This document shows, piece by piece, positions 26,050 through 33,563 of a stretch of DNA of 49,438 nt; the stretch's first letter is position 1; every line of letters begins with the position of its first letter. Source of the DNA: Clostridia bacterium (lineage in GTDB: Bacteria; Bacillota; Clostridia; Oscillospirales; Acutalibacteraceae); contig JAGAVE010000059.1 in the NCBI GenBank assembly GCA_017942105.1, forward strand, positions 1-49,438. Reading direction: 5' to 3'. Below the pieces are notes generated by a model, which had not been told where the DNA came from, ran no database searches, and saw nothing but the letters and a program-made list of their open reading frames with translations. The translations under genes and the position numbers were made by a program.

Positions 26050-26055
26050 TATAAT
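26050..26055 (+). promoter_or_regulatory. -10 element upstream of the 26132 gene; possible ECF-type promoter
   Basis: TATAAT at 26050-26055 has no good vegetative -35. However, GTGAAC (26027-26032) followed after 15 nt by CGTATAA (26048-26054) resembles the GAAC/CGT pattern of ECF-sigma promoters. An ECF sigma gene lies 3 kb downstream. Suggestive only. Confidence 0.35.
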
Positions 26056-26131
26056 AAATGAGGGGTTGGTATTCCCTTGGTTCTAAGAACAGAATGAGTC
26101 TGAATGCTTATTTGGAAAGGATGGTATTGTT

Positions 26132-26893
26132 ATGAAAAAATATAAGCATTTGGTTGGTGCGCTTGTTTGCGTCGTTTGCCTGAGTATTTGTTTCACAAAT
26201 GTCTTTCAGACAAGTAAAGCGGCACGAAATAGTGATATTGAGAACTCATTAGGGTGCACTTCGCTCGCAGATTCGGAAACCGAAAAAACAGAGAATACAG
26301 TTATATTAAACACTATAACTGCTGATAAAACTGTAAATAAAATCGAAAATGAAGCTGAGTTTGCAGAAGCGAACGGATCAATACTTATGCATGAAAAAGA
26401 TGTAAAAAAACAACCGGCTAACAAACGAAAGTCAGTAGTGTCGTTTGCCGGAATTGTGGAATCTTCTATTATAGTTGGTGCATTGAACAAGGACAAGATT
26501 TACACTGATAATATGCAACACCTTCCGATTTTCAGGATAGATACAAACAGAGATATGAAACAATTCAAATCAAAATATTGCAATGAAATCTTCATAAACG
26601 AGGGTTATGATGAAGTGCCATCTTTTGAAGAAATAACATCCGGGTACGACGAAGCTTTTTTCAAAAGTAATTCGCTTTTAATTGTCTATGTAGAAGCAAA
26701 CAGCGGTTCATTTAGGTTTGATGCAAGTAGTGTTTATTGTGATGGAAATTCGGTCTGTGTTTATGTTAAACAGGCAAATAATCCTGTGGTTTGTACTGAC
26801 GATGTAGTAGGCTGGTTTATCACAGTTACAATGGAGGACAGCGAAATACTCGACTGCAAGTATTTTGATGCTGTTCGTAATGACACAGAATAA
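26132..26893 (+). CDS. Exported protein of unknown function (weak PrcB-like C-terminus)
   Basis: 253 aa. An N-terminal membrane segment or signal peptide (residues 7-27, LVGALVCVVCLSICF) is followed by a low-complexity polar stretch and a C-terminal domain (about 115-248). The last 80 residues, with NSLLIVYVEANSGSFRF and VGWFITVTM, have the strand pattern of the protease-complex PrcB C-terminal family, but the match is by eye and weak. AT-rich with AAA/ATA codons, unlike dnaJ upstream. Its first codons (MKKYKHLV..LVC) recur in the small reading frame at 29590. Next to it lies a secreted protease, a possible partner. Confidence 0.7.
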   Translation: MKKYKHLVGALVCVVCLSICFTNVFQTSKAARNSDIENSLGCTSLADSETEKTENTVILNTITADKTVNKIENEAEFAEANGSILMHEKDVKKQPANKRKSVVSFAGIVESSIIVGALNKDKIYTDNMQHLPIFRIDTNRDMKQFKSKYCNEIFINEGYDEVPSFEEITSGYDEAFFKSNSLLIVYVEANSGSFRFDASSVYCDGNSVCVYVKQANNPVVCTDDVVGWFITVTMEDSEILDCKYFDAVRNDTE

Positions 26894-27062
26894 AAGGTGT
26901 ATCATCGTGTATTCAGCCTTTTATACAATGAAGTTACACCTGTTATGATGTAATGGATTGTGCCTATATAAGATTCAATGGGTTTCGTACGGTTTTATTT
27001 ATAGAAAGATCAAATTAAAAATTTATATTCGAAAGATTTTGAGATTATTTGACACGGAGGGT

Positions 27063-28865
27063 ATGAAAGTGAGAAAAGTTATATCAATATTACTTGTTTT
27101 GATAATGTCTATTTCAATAATAAGTATGAGTTTTATAGAAATGGCTGCTTTAGAGGCTAATACATATTCATCAAAAATATCAGTTGAATTAATCCAACAA
27201 CTTAAGTCTAAATCAGAAGTGTATGCGTATGTTTGGTTTAGTGAGACACTTGATATCTCAAAGATTAAAGTTCAAGCAGAAAAGGAAGTTGGGTTTACAC
27301 AAAGGGATATAGATAACCTTGAAAAAGAAAAGTGTGAATTCGAAGGCTCAATATTTGAGAAAAATTCATATACGAACGAGTATAAATTATTTATGTCATC
27401 AACAGAATCTGTCAGAAGAGATCTTTTAAGCAAGCAGTCACAGTTGATTGAAAAACAAAGAGAGTTAGTCAAAAACTTTTATTCTGTTCACAATGCAGAA
27501 AAAATTCAATCTTTGGGAATTTCTAAAGAGAAAATGGTCTATACAAGTTTATTTTCGCCCGTTACAATTATTAAAACAAATGAGGAAGAAATCAAAAAAC
27601 TAAGTGCTTCTGAAATAGTTGAGTATATTGGATATAAAGATACAAGCCGAGTTAATACAGAATTCAGTTCCGCATTGCCTGCGGTTGATGCCAAATATGT
27701 GCGCAATACTTTAGGTTATGATGGATATGGGGTGAAAATAGGTGTTTTAGATGGGGGAAGGGTAATCGCAAGTCATACGGAATTATCTAATACGAATTTG
27801 ACGATTTTGGATCCCGACAGTGAAATATCAAATCATGCTACCAATGTTTCGAGAATAATTGCAGGAACAAAAGGTGTTGCTCCAAATGTTCAGTTATACA
27901 CAAACTCGCATAATAATATGATAGAACAAGAGTTAGAGGAACTGATTTCTTGTGGTGTATATGTGATTAATATGAGTTTGGGCATTGAGAGAAATAATGG
28001 TATTTATTACACGGATTTAGAAAAATGGATAGATCATTTAGCTTATCAGCATGATGTTACAATAGTTAAATCTGCAGGTAATAAAGGTGTGACAGCAGAT
28101 ATTACAATTCCAGGTTTAGCCTATAATATAATTACTGTTGGAGGGACAAATACGAAATATACAGTTGACAGAACAGATGATACATTGTTTAGTATATCAA
28201 CCGCAAGTGGAAGTTGTTCTGCTAATGGTGGTACAGCTGGCTGTGCAAAACCAGATTTTTTAGCACCTGCATATTACAAAGATCTTAATGACTATGGAAC
28301 AAGTTTTGCGGCAGCGATGGTTACGGGTATAATAGCACAAATGATTGAGTGCAGACCTACACTTGCCACAAAACCTGCAGTAATAAAGGCTGTATTGACG
28401 TCTAGTACGACGAGAAAAATGGCAAAGGGAATCAGTAGCGATAAAGTTGAAAGTTGGGAAGACACAATAACAGCTCAACAAGGTGCGGGTGAAGTAAGTG
28501 CCAGGAAAGCCATTTATATTTTAAGTTTAGGAAATTATTCTATAGGTTTTGTATCGTCTGGAAGCCTGAATAAATCCATTGCAGTTACATCTTCAGATTT
28601 ATATATTCGTTCTAGTTTAGCATGGCTTAGAAATAACACAGTTTCACAACATACCAATGGAGCGGTATCGGTTGGAACAGCAGCTAACTATAAGTTGAAA
28701 GCATACAGACCTGACGGTTCGATATGTGGAGAATCTAATATTCCGACCAGTTCAGTTGAACTTGTGCATTTCAATGTAAACGGTATATACGGTACTTATA
28801 ATATTGAAATAAGCAGAGCTGATTCGAATGGAGGAGTTGTAGAATATGCTTTTGCGTGGAGATAG
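27063..28865 (+). CDS. Secreted subtilisin-like serine protease (S8 family)
   Basis: 600 aa from the ATG at 27063. GGAGG lies only 2 nt before it and 8 nt before a GTG at 27069, so MRKVISILL from the GTG is an equally good start. A signal peptide (about residues 5-24) precedes a roughly 190-residue pro-region with coiled-coil character. The S8 triad is intact: D230 (GVLDGG), H258 (SNHATNV) and S414 (YGTSFAAAM); the oxyanion Asn lies in KSAGNKG. A C-terminal beta domain of about 110 residues follows. The His motif lacks the usual HGT and reads NHAT. It is very AT-rich, with ATA and AGA codons and no clear operon partner except the 26132 gene upstream. Confidence 0.92.
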   Translation: MKVRKVISILLVLIMSISIISMSFIEMAALEANTYSSKISVELIQQLKSKSEVYAYVWFSETLDISKIKVQAEKEVGFTQRDIDNLEKEKCEFEGSIFEKNSYTNEYKLFMSSTESVRRDLLSKQSQLIEKQRELVKNFYSVHNAEKIQSLGISKEKMVYTSLFSPVTIIKTNEEEIKKLSASEIVEYIGYKDTSRVNTEFSSALPAVDAKYVRNTLGYDGYGVKIGVLDGGRVIASHTELSNTNLTILDPDSEISNHATNVSRIIAGTKGVAPNVQLYTNSHNNMIEQELEELISCGVYVINMSLGIERNNGIYYTDLEKWIDHLAYQHDVTIVKSAGNKGVTADITIPGLAYNIITVGGTNTKYTVDRTDDTLFSISTASGSCSANGGTAGCAKPDFLAPAYYKDLNDYGTSFAAAMVTGIIAQMIECRPTLATKPAVIKAVLTSSTTRKMAKGISSDKVESWEDTITAQQGAGEVSARKAIYILSLGNYSIGFVSSGSLNKSIAVTSSDLYIRSSLAWLRNNTVSQHTNGAVSVGTAANYKLKAYRPDGSICGESNIPTSSVELVHFNVNGIYGTYNIEISRADSNGGVVEYAFAWR

Positions 28866-28931
28866 AATGTTATTTGATATCAATAGCATTAGCTGATAAA
28901 AAGAGACTATGTCAAAAGTCGACAAATATAC

Positions 28932-28957
28932 GCCAAGTGCAGTGTTCTGCACTTGGC
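28932..28957 (+). terminator. Terminator-like hairpin after the protease gene
   Basis: An 11-bp perfect stem GCCAAGTGCAG/CTGCACTTGGC (28932-28942 with 28947-28957), loop TGTT. CTATGT (28907-28912) and ACATAG (28959-28964) could extend it. Only a short TTTT follows. Confidence 0.6.
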
Positions 28958-28980
28958 TACATAGTTTTAATGTGTTTTTG

Positions 28981-29009
28981 TTGTTTATGTTATATGCTTA
29001 TGCTATAAT
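28981..29009 (+). promoter_or_regulatory. Promoter of the ECF sigma gene
   Basis: TTGTTT (28981-28986), a 17-nt spacer and an extended -10, TGC-TATAAT (29001-29009), 37 nt before the ATG. It looks vegetative; no GAAC/CGT pattern is seen here. Confidence 0.65.
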
Positions 29010-29045
29010 AAATAAAAAGAAGAGTTTTAAGAGAGGATGTTTTCG

Positions 29046-29603
29046 ATGGATAACGGCGCAAGTAGCTACTGCCGTTTCATTTCAGGAGATGAGTCGGGTA
29101 TAGTAGAACTTATCGAATTATACCGTGACGGACTGATATTGTATATCAATTCTTTCACAAAAAACATTGTAGAAGCTGAAGATATTGTTGAAGATGTTTT
29201 TCTCAAGCTTATGATGCGAAAACCTCACTATAACGGAAGGGCTTCATTTAAAACATGGTTGTACATAATTGCGGGAAATGTTGCTAAGGATTATCTGAGA
29301 AAGAAATCTCGTCAGGGAAAAGTTTGCTTAGAAGATGTTTCAGAAATTTTAGAGGACGAAACTGAACTTGAAAATATGTATTTAAAGGAAGAACAGAAAA
29401 TTCAGCTACACCATTCAATAAGGAAATTAGATTCAGAACACCAACAGATATTGTGGCTTATATATTTTGAATCTATGAGTATCAGTGAAGCGGCTTCTGT
29501 TGTAAGGAAAAGTGTACACGCAACAGGGAATCTTGTTTACAAAGCCAGAAAAGCTCTTAAAATCCAGTTAGAAAGCGATGGATTTGTCTATGAAAAAATA
29601 TAA
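29046..29603 (+). CDS. ECF-type RNA polymerase sigma factor
   Basis: 185 aa from the ATG at 29046, with GAGAGG 9 nt upstream. Region 2 (about residues 18-85: DIVEDVFLKLMMRKPHYNGRASFKTWLYIIAGN region) and region 4 (about 120-180: LDSEHQQILWLIYFESMSISEAA and a helix-turn-helix) are present with a short linker, as in ECF sigma factors. It should direct a small regulon, probably envelope-related given the exported proteins around it. The next genes overlap: a 23-codon frame begins inside its last codons and a one-pass membrane protein follows, the usual place for an anti-sigma factor. Confidence 0.92.
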   Translation: MDNGASSYCRFISGDESGIVELIELYRDGLILYINSFTKNIVEAEDIVEDVFLKLMMRKPHYNGRASFKTWLYIIAGNVAKDYLRKKSRQGKVCLEDVSEILEDETELENMYLKEEQKIQLHHSIRKLDSEHQQILWLIYFESMSISEAASVVRKSVHATGNLVYKARKALKIQLESDGFVYEKI

Positions 29604-29661
29604 GTGCTTAGTCACAGTATTCGTTTGTAATATGATGAACAAGGGGATGATTTGTTTATGA
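29590..29661 (+). CDS. Small 23-codon reading frame bridging sigma factor and membrane protein (possible leader peptide or gene remnant)
   Basis: It starts with ATG inside the sigma gene's last five codons in another frame and stops with TGA that overlaps the next ATG (ATGA). The peptide begins MKKYKCLV and continues VFVCNMM, closely resembling the first residues of the exported protein at 26132 (MKKYKHLV, ALVCVV). It may be a remnant of a duplicated gene start into which the present arrangement was recombined, or a coupling peptide. No ribosome site is obvious. Coding status is uncertain. Confidence 0.35.
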   Translation: MKKYKCLVTVFVCNMMNKGMICL

Positions 29662-30221
29662 GGTCTTACGGCGAAACCTACGAAAGAATAATTGCAAAAA
29701 AAAGTATCGCAGAATCTAAAATCAAGGCGAGAAATAAAAGAATAAAGAAATATGCGACAGCGGTTTCCTGTTTGTGCATTTGCTTTGTTGTAGTCTTTTT
29801 AATCAGTAAGGCAGGAACATATACATCTGCCGGTGGATCGAATACTGCGAATGACTTGCGTACAGAATTTCCTGCAGATCGTTCTCAACAAACGGTCGTT
29901 ACTCAAGATAATACAACAAAAGTTTATGAAGCAGACGGAAATACTGACAGTTCAGTTGAAGGTCAGATTTTGCCCGAAGGCAATGGAGAAAGTGAAGCAT
30001 ACCGTATCAGAATGGTTAATGCTGCAATGAAAGCGTTGCCTGATGAAGATTATGACAAAATTAAAATCGATGAATCGTATATAATTGAAAAGTATATCAA
30101 AGAGGGTGCACAAGAAATTGAACTTTGTCTGATACACCTTGAAGGAAATACTTTTTATTATGAGGTTGAAATAGATGTGGAAGGGAAGAAAATTTATGAC
30201 TTTATCAAAAAAGCAAAATGA
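29658..30221 (+). CDS. Single-pass membrane protein, probable anti-sigma factor
   Basis: 187 aa from the ATG at 29658, which overlaps the stop of the small frame; AAGGGG lies 11 nt upstream (a TTG at 29652 is closer to it). A basic cytoplasmic N-terminus of about 32 residues precedes one membrane helix (about 33-52, ATAVSCLCICFVVVFLI). A polar extracytoplasmic linker and a compact acidic domain (about 115-187) follow. It has no zinc-anti-sigma HxxxCxxC motif. The role is inferred from its position directly after an ECF sigma gene and from its topology. Confidence 0.65.
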   Translation: MRSYGETYERIIAKKSIAESKIKARNKRIKKYATAVSCLCICFVVVFLISKAGTYTSAGGSNTANDLRTEFPADRSQQTVVTQDNTTKVYEADGNTDSSVEGQILPEGNGESEAYRIRMVNAAMKALPDEDYDKIKIDESYIIEKYIKEGAQEIELCLIHLEGNTFYYEVEIDVEGKKIYDFIKKAK

Positions 30222-30273
30222 AAAATTAATATCATTTTATTATAATAATTATTTAGAAGTAGCCTAAAGACAC

Positions 30274-30305
30274 AAAGACATCCGACTTCAAAATCGGATG
30301 TCTTT
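30274..30305. terminator. Bidirectional rho-independent terminator
   Basis: A 12-bp stem AAAGACATCCGA/TCGGATGTCTTT (30274-30285 with 30294-30305), an 8-nt loop and T-runs on both strands. It separates the sigma cassette from the convergent hflX. Confidence 0.9.
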
Positions 30306-30306
30306 T

Positions 30307-31557
30307 TTATCCTATGATATAATCCTTGTGTTTCTCTAAAAATCTTATATCGACAATCGCTTTGATGTAAATTCCGTCGCCACGGTAATCGTCTTCAAGA
30401 AGAACGCCATCCTCACGGATGTAATTGACAAGTCCTCCATCACTGTACGGTATGAGCAATTCTGCTTTCTTTCTTGTTAACGGCAAAGCAAGCTGAATCT
30501 GCGCAAGGAGATTGTCAAGTCCTCTCTCGTTGAGTGCAGAAATCATAACGAATTTACCCTCAGCAGGAAGAATGAAAGAATTATCGCAAAGGTCGCATTT
30601 ATTAAGAACGGAAACGATGGGTTTTCCTTCGCAACCGAGAGATTCAAGAAGACTCTTTGTAACTGCAAGATGCTCTGCACAGCAAGGGTCAGAAGCATCG
30701 CAGACGTTAAGAATAACAGAAGCTGATGCCGCCTCTTCAAGCGTTGAATGGAATGCCTGAACAAGATGATGCGGAAGTCGGCGTATAAGACCAACTGTGT
30801 CGATAAGCATAACGCTTCGTCCGTCAGGGAGAATCAATGCTCTTGATGTTGGGTCGAGCGTAGCAAAAAGCTTGTTTTCAGCAAGAACACCTGCATTCGT
30901 CAGCGCATTCATAAGTGTTGACTTGCCTGCATTTGTATATCCGACGATTGCAACGGTCTCAACTCCGTCTTTTTCTCGTCTTGTGCGAAGCTGTTCGCGG
31001 CGTTTCGCAATTTCTTTGAGATCTTCTTCAAGACTCTGGATTCTTCTGCGGATATGGCGTCTGTCGCTTTCGAGCTTTGTTTCACCGGGACCTCGTGTAC
31101 CGATACCGCCGCCAAGCCTTGAAAGCTGGACGCCTTTACCACCGAGACGGGGGAGAGAATATTTAAGCTGAGCCAGCTCAACCTGAATTTTACCTTCTCC
31201 GCTTCTTGCTCTTGCGGCGAAGATATCAAGAATCAGCGTTGTTCGGTCAATAACACGGATGTCCGTTTCGTTTTCAATGTTTCTCTGCTGTGACGGAGTA
31301 AGCTCTCCGTCAAAAATAAGCAGGTCAACATCATTTGCTTCGGCAAATTCTTTGATTTCCTCAAGCTTGCCACTGCCGACATATGTTGCAGAGTCAGGTC
31401 GGTCTCTCTTCTGCAATGTTTTTGCACAGACGACTGCACCTGCTGTCCTTGCAAGCTCCTCAAGCTCATCTATTGAAACCTCGGCATCGTAGGTATCCAT
31501 ATCAATGCCGACGAGCATCGCAATTTCAGGCGCCTGACTGTTTTCGTGTAATTCCAT
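30307..31557 (-). CDS. hflX: HflX, ribosome-associated GTPase
   Basis: 416 aa. The N-terminal HflX domain contains KRDRPDSATYVGSGKLEE; the glycine-rich linker LSRLGGGIGTRGPGETK is diagnostic; the G domain has GYTNAGKST (G1), DTVGLI (G3) and NKCD (G4). HflX splits stalled ribosomes, notably under heat stress. The stop of galE lies 3 nt upstream of its start, so galE and hflX are one transcript. Confidence 0.97.
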   Translation of the reverse strand: MELHENSQAPEIAMLVGIDMDTYDAEVSIDELEELARTAGAVVCAKTLQKRDRPDSATYVGSGKLEEIKEFAEANDVDLLIFDGELTPSQQRNIENETDIRVIDRTTLILDIFAARARSGEGKIQVELAQLKYSLPRLGGKGVQLSRLGGGIGTRGPGETKLESDRRHIRRRIQSLEEDLKEIAKRREQLRTRREKDGVETVAIVGYTNAGKSTLMNALTNAGVLAENKLFATLDPTSRALILPDGRSVMLIDTVGLIRRLPHHLVQAFHSTLEEAASASVILNVCDASDPCCAEHLAVTKSLLESLGCEGKPIVSVLNKCDLCDNSFILPAEGKFVMISALNERGLDNLLAQIQLALPLTRKKAELLIPYSDGGLVNYIREDGVLLEDDYRGDGIYIKAIVDIRFLEKHKDYIIG

Positions 31558-31560
31558 AAA

Positions 31561-32571
31561 TCAATATCCTTCGGGATTATTTTTCTGCCATCTCCAGGAG
31601 TCCTCGCACATTTCGTCAAGACCTCTTTCAGCCTTCCAGCCAAGAACTTCGAAAGCCTTTGACGGGTCTGAGTAGCAGGTTGCAAGGTCGCCGGGGCGAC
31701 GGTCAACAATTTTATAGTTAAGCGGTTTACCGCAAGCTTTTTCAAATGCGTGGACGATATCAAGAACGCTGTAGCCGATACCTGTACCGAGGTTGTATGC
31801 GTCAACACCCGTTCCTGAAAGCACCTTGTCAACTGCCTTAAGGTGACCGAGAGCAAGGTCAACAACATGGATGTAGTCACGGACGCCTGTTCCGTCAGGT
31901 GTATCGTAATCGTCACCGAAAACGCTGAGGCAAGCGAGCTTGCCGACTGCAACCTGTGTAATGTAAGGCATAAGATTGTTCGGAATACCGTTCGGGTTTT
32001 CGCCGATTCTTCCGCTCTTATGAGCACCGATCGGGTTGAAGTAACGAAGGATTGCAATGCTCCAATCGTTATCTGAAGCCCAGAGATCGCGGAGAATAAG
32101 CTCAATCATATATTTCGTTGTGCCGTAGGGGTTGGTTGTTCCGCCGATCTGCATTGTCTCCTTAAGAGGTGAGGGGTTGTTTTCACCGTAAACAGTAGCA
32201 GATGAGCTGAAAACAATCTTCTTGCATCCTGCGTCGCGCATAGCTTCGCAGAGTGTTATTGTTCCGCCGATATTGTTTTCATAATATTCAAGAGGCTTTG
32301 CACAACTCTCACCAACAGCCTTAAGACCTGCAAAATGAATAACTGCATCGATCTTGTTTTCAGCAAAAACCTTATCAAGACCTTCTCTGTCGCGGATGTC
32401 ACATTCGTAGAATTTGAAATCCTTGCCTGTAAGCTCCTTGATTCTGTTAAGAGATTCGGGGCAGCTGTTGTAAAAATTATCAACAATAACGATCTCGTGT
32501 CCTGCGCCGAGCAATTCAACACAAGTGTGAGAACCGATGTAACCTGCGCCGCCTGTAACTAAAATAGCCAT
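31561..32571 (-). CDS. galE: UDP-glucose 4-epimerase
   Basis: 336 aa from the ATG at 32571, with GGAG 8 nt upstream; a longer in-frame start at 32592 would lie in the promoter. The NAD loop [24 protein letters not shown] and the catalytic pair in NPYGTTKY are all present. It interconverts UDP-glucose and UDP-galactose and can supply galactose for surface glycans or feed galactose catabolism. No Leloir genes are nearby; it is paired with hflX. Confidence 0.96.
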   Translation of the reverse strand: MAILVTGGAGYIGSHTCVELLGAGHEIVIVDNFYNSCPESLNRIKELTGKDFKFYECDIRDREGLDKVFAENKIDAVIHFAGLKAVGESCAKPLEYYENNIGGTITLCEAMRDAGCKKIVFSSSATVYGENNPSPLKETMQIGGTTNPYGTTKYMIELILRDLWASDNDWSIAILRYFNPIGAHKSGRIGENPNGIPNNLMPYITQVAVGKLACLSVFGDDYDTPDGTGVRDYIHVVDLALGHLKAVDKVLSGTGVDAYNLGTGIGYSVLDIVHAFEKACGKPLNYKIVDRRPGDLATCYSDPSKAFEVLGWKAERGLDEMCEDSWRWQKNNPEGY

Positions 32572-32585
32572 ATTTATCACTCCAA

Positions 32586-32614
32586 TTGACAAATTTTCAC
32601 CAATACTGTATTAT
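32586..32614 (+). promoter_or_regulatory. Promoter of ksgA
   Basis: TTGACA (32586-32591), a 17-nt spacer and TATTAT (32609-32614), about 50 nt before ksgA. It lies inside the transcribed leader of the divergent galE gene. Confidence 0.75.
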
Positions 32615-32618
32615 TGTT

Positions 32619-32647
32619 ATTATAAATGGTTTAAAAACAAATTGCAA
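32619..32647 (-). promoter_or_regulatory. Promoter of galE-hflX
   Basis: On the minus strand, TTGCAA (32642-32647), a 17-nt spacer and TATAAT (32619-32624), 48 nt before the galE ATG. The two divergent promoters face each other across each other's start sites. Confidence 0.75.
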
Positions 32648-32664
32648 TAACAAATGAGGTTATT

Positions 32665-33525
32665 ATGAGTAATTTATCAGATATTGGTGTAATAAAAAGC
32701 GTCCTGCAAAGGCACGGCTTTACTTTCTCTAAGGCTCTCGGTCAGAATTTCATTGTCAATCCGTCCGTTTGCCCGAGGATTGCAGAGGAAGGTGGCGCAA
32801 GAGAAGGCGTAGGTGTTCTGGAAGTCGGAGCAGGAATAGGTGTTCTTACGGCGGAGCTTGCCAAAAGAGCAGACAAAGTCGTCTGCGTTGAACTTGATAC
32901 AAGGCTTCTTCCTGTCCTTGATGAAACACTCGCGGATTTTGACAATATCAAAATAATAAACGGCGATATTCTTAAGGTTGATCTTCATCAGATTCTTAAA
33001 GATGAGTTTGGCGATATGCCCGTTATAGTTTGCGCAAATCTGCCTTATTATATAACTTCGCCCGTAATTATGAGGCTTCTTGAAAGCAGGCTGAATATTG
33101 AATCCTTAACCGTAATGGTGCAGAAAGAGGCTGCAGTGCGTCTTTGTGCCGATGTCGGAAGCAGGGATTCGGGTGCAGTAACGGTTGCAGTTAACTTTTA
33201 TTCGGAAGCGCAGAAGCTTTTTGATGTTTCAAGAGGTTCATTTATGCCTGCGCCGAATGTTGACAGCGCAGTTATCCGCCTTGATATACGCAAGGAAGTA
33301 CCCGTTGAGGTGACGGATGAAAAATTTTTCTTCTCTATGGTGCGTTCTGCGTTCAGCCAGAGAAGAAAAACGGCATCAAACGGTATAAGCTCAGGTCTCG
33401 GAATGCCGAAGCAGACCGTAATTGAAGCGATAGAAAATGCAGGACTTCCGTCAACGGTCAGAGCCGAAAGCCTGACGATGGAAGAGCTCGGAATCCTCTG
33501 CGAAGAGCTTTATAAATTGAGATAA
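32665..33525 (+). CDS. ksgA: 16S rRNA (adenine1518/1519-N6)-dimethyltransferase
   Basis: 286 aa. The family start KALGQNFIVN, the SAM loop VLEVGAGIGVLT and the catalytic NLPYYITSPV are intact. KsgA dimethylates two adjacent adenines near the 3' end of 16S rRNA during small-subunit assembly. ATG start with GAGG upstream. It is a single-gene unit between its own promoter and the terminator at 33529. Confidence 0.97.
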   Translation: MSNLSDIGVIKSVLQRHGFTFSKALGQNFIVNPSVCPRIAEEGGAREGVGVLEVGAGIGVLTAELAKRADKVVCVELDTRLLPVLDETLADFDNIKIINGDILKVDLHQILKDEFGDMPVIVCANLPYYITSPVIMRLLESRLNIESLTVMVQKEAAVRLCADVGSRDSGAVTVAVNFYSEAQKLFDVSRGSFMPAPNVDSAVIRLDIRKEVPVEVTDEKFFFSMVRSAFSQRRKTASNGISSGLGMPKQTVIEAIENAGLPSTVRAESLTMEELGILCEELYKLR

Positions 33526-33528
33526 AAA

Positions 33529-33557
33529 AAGGAGTGTTCGTTTTTTGAACACTCCTT
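33529..33557. terminator. Bidirectional terminator between ksgA and the glycosidase-like gene
   Basis: An 11-bp perfect stem AAGGAGTGTTC/GAACACTCCTT (33529-33539 with 33547-33557) with a 7-nt GT6 loop, serving convergent genes. Confidence 0.85.
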
Positions 33558-33563
33558 AAATTA

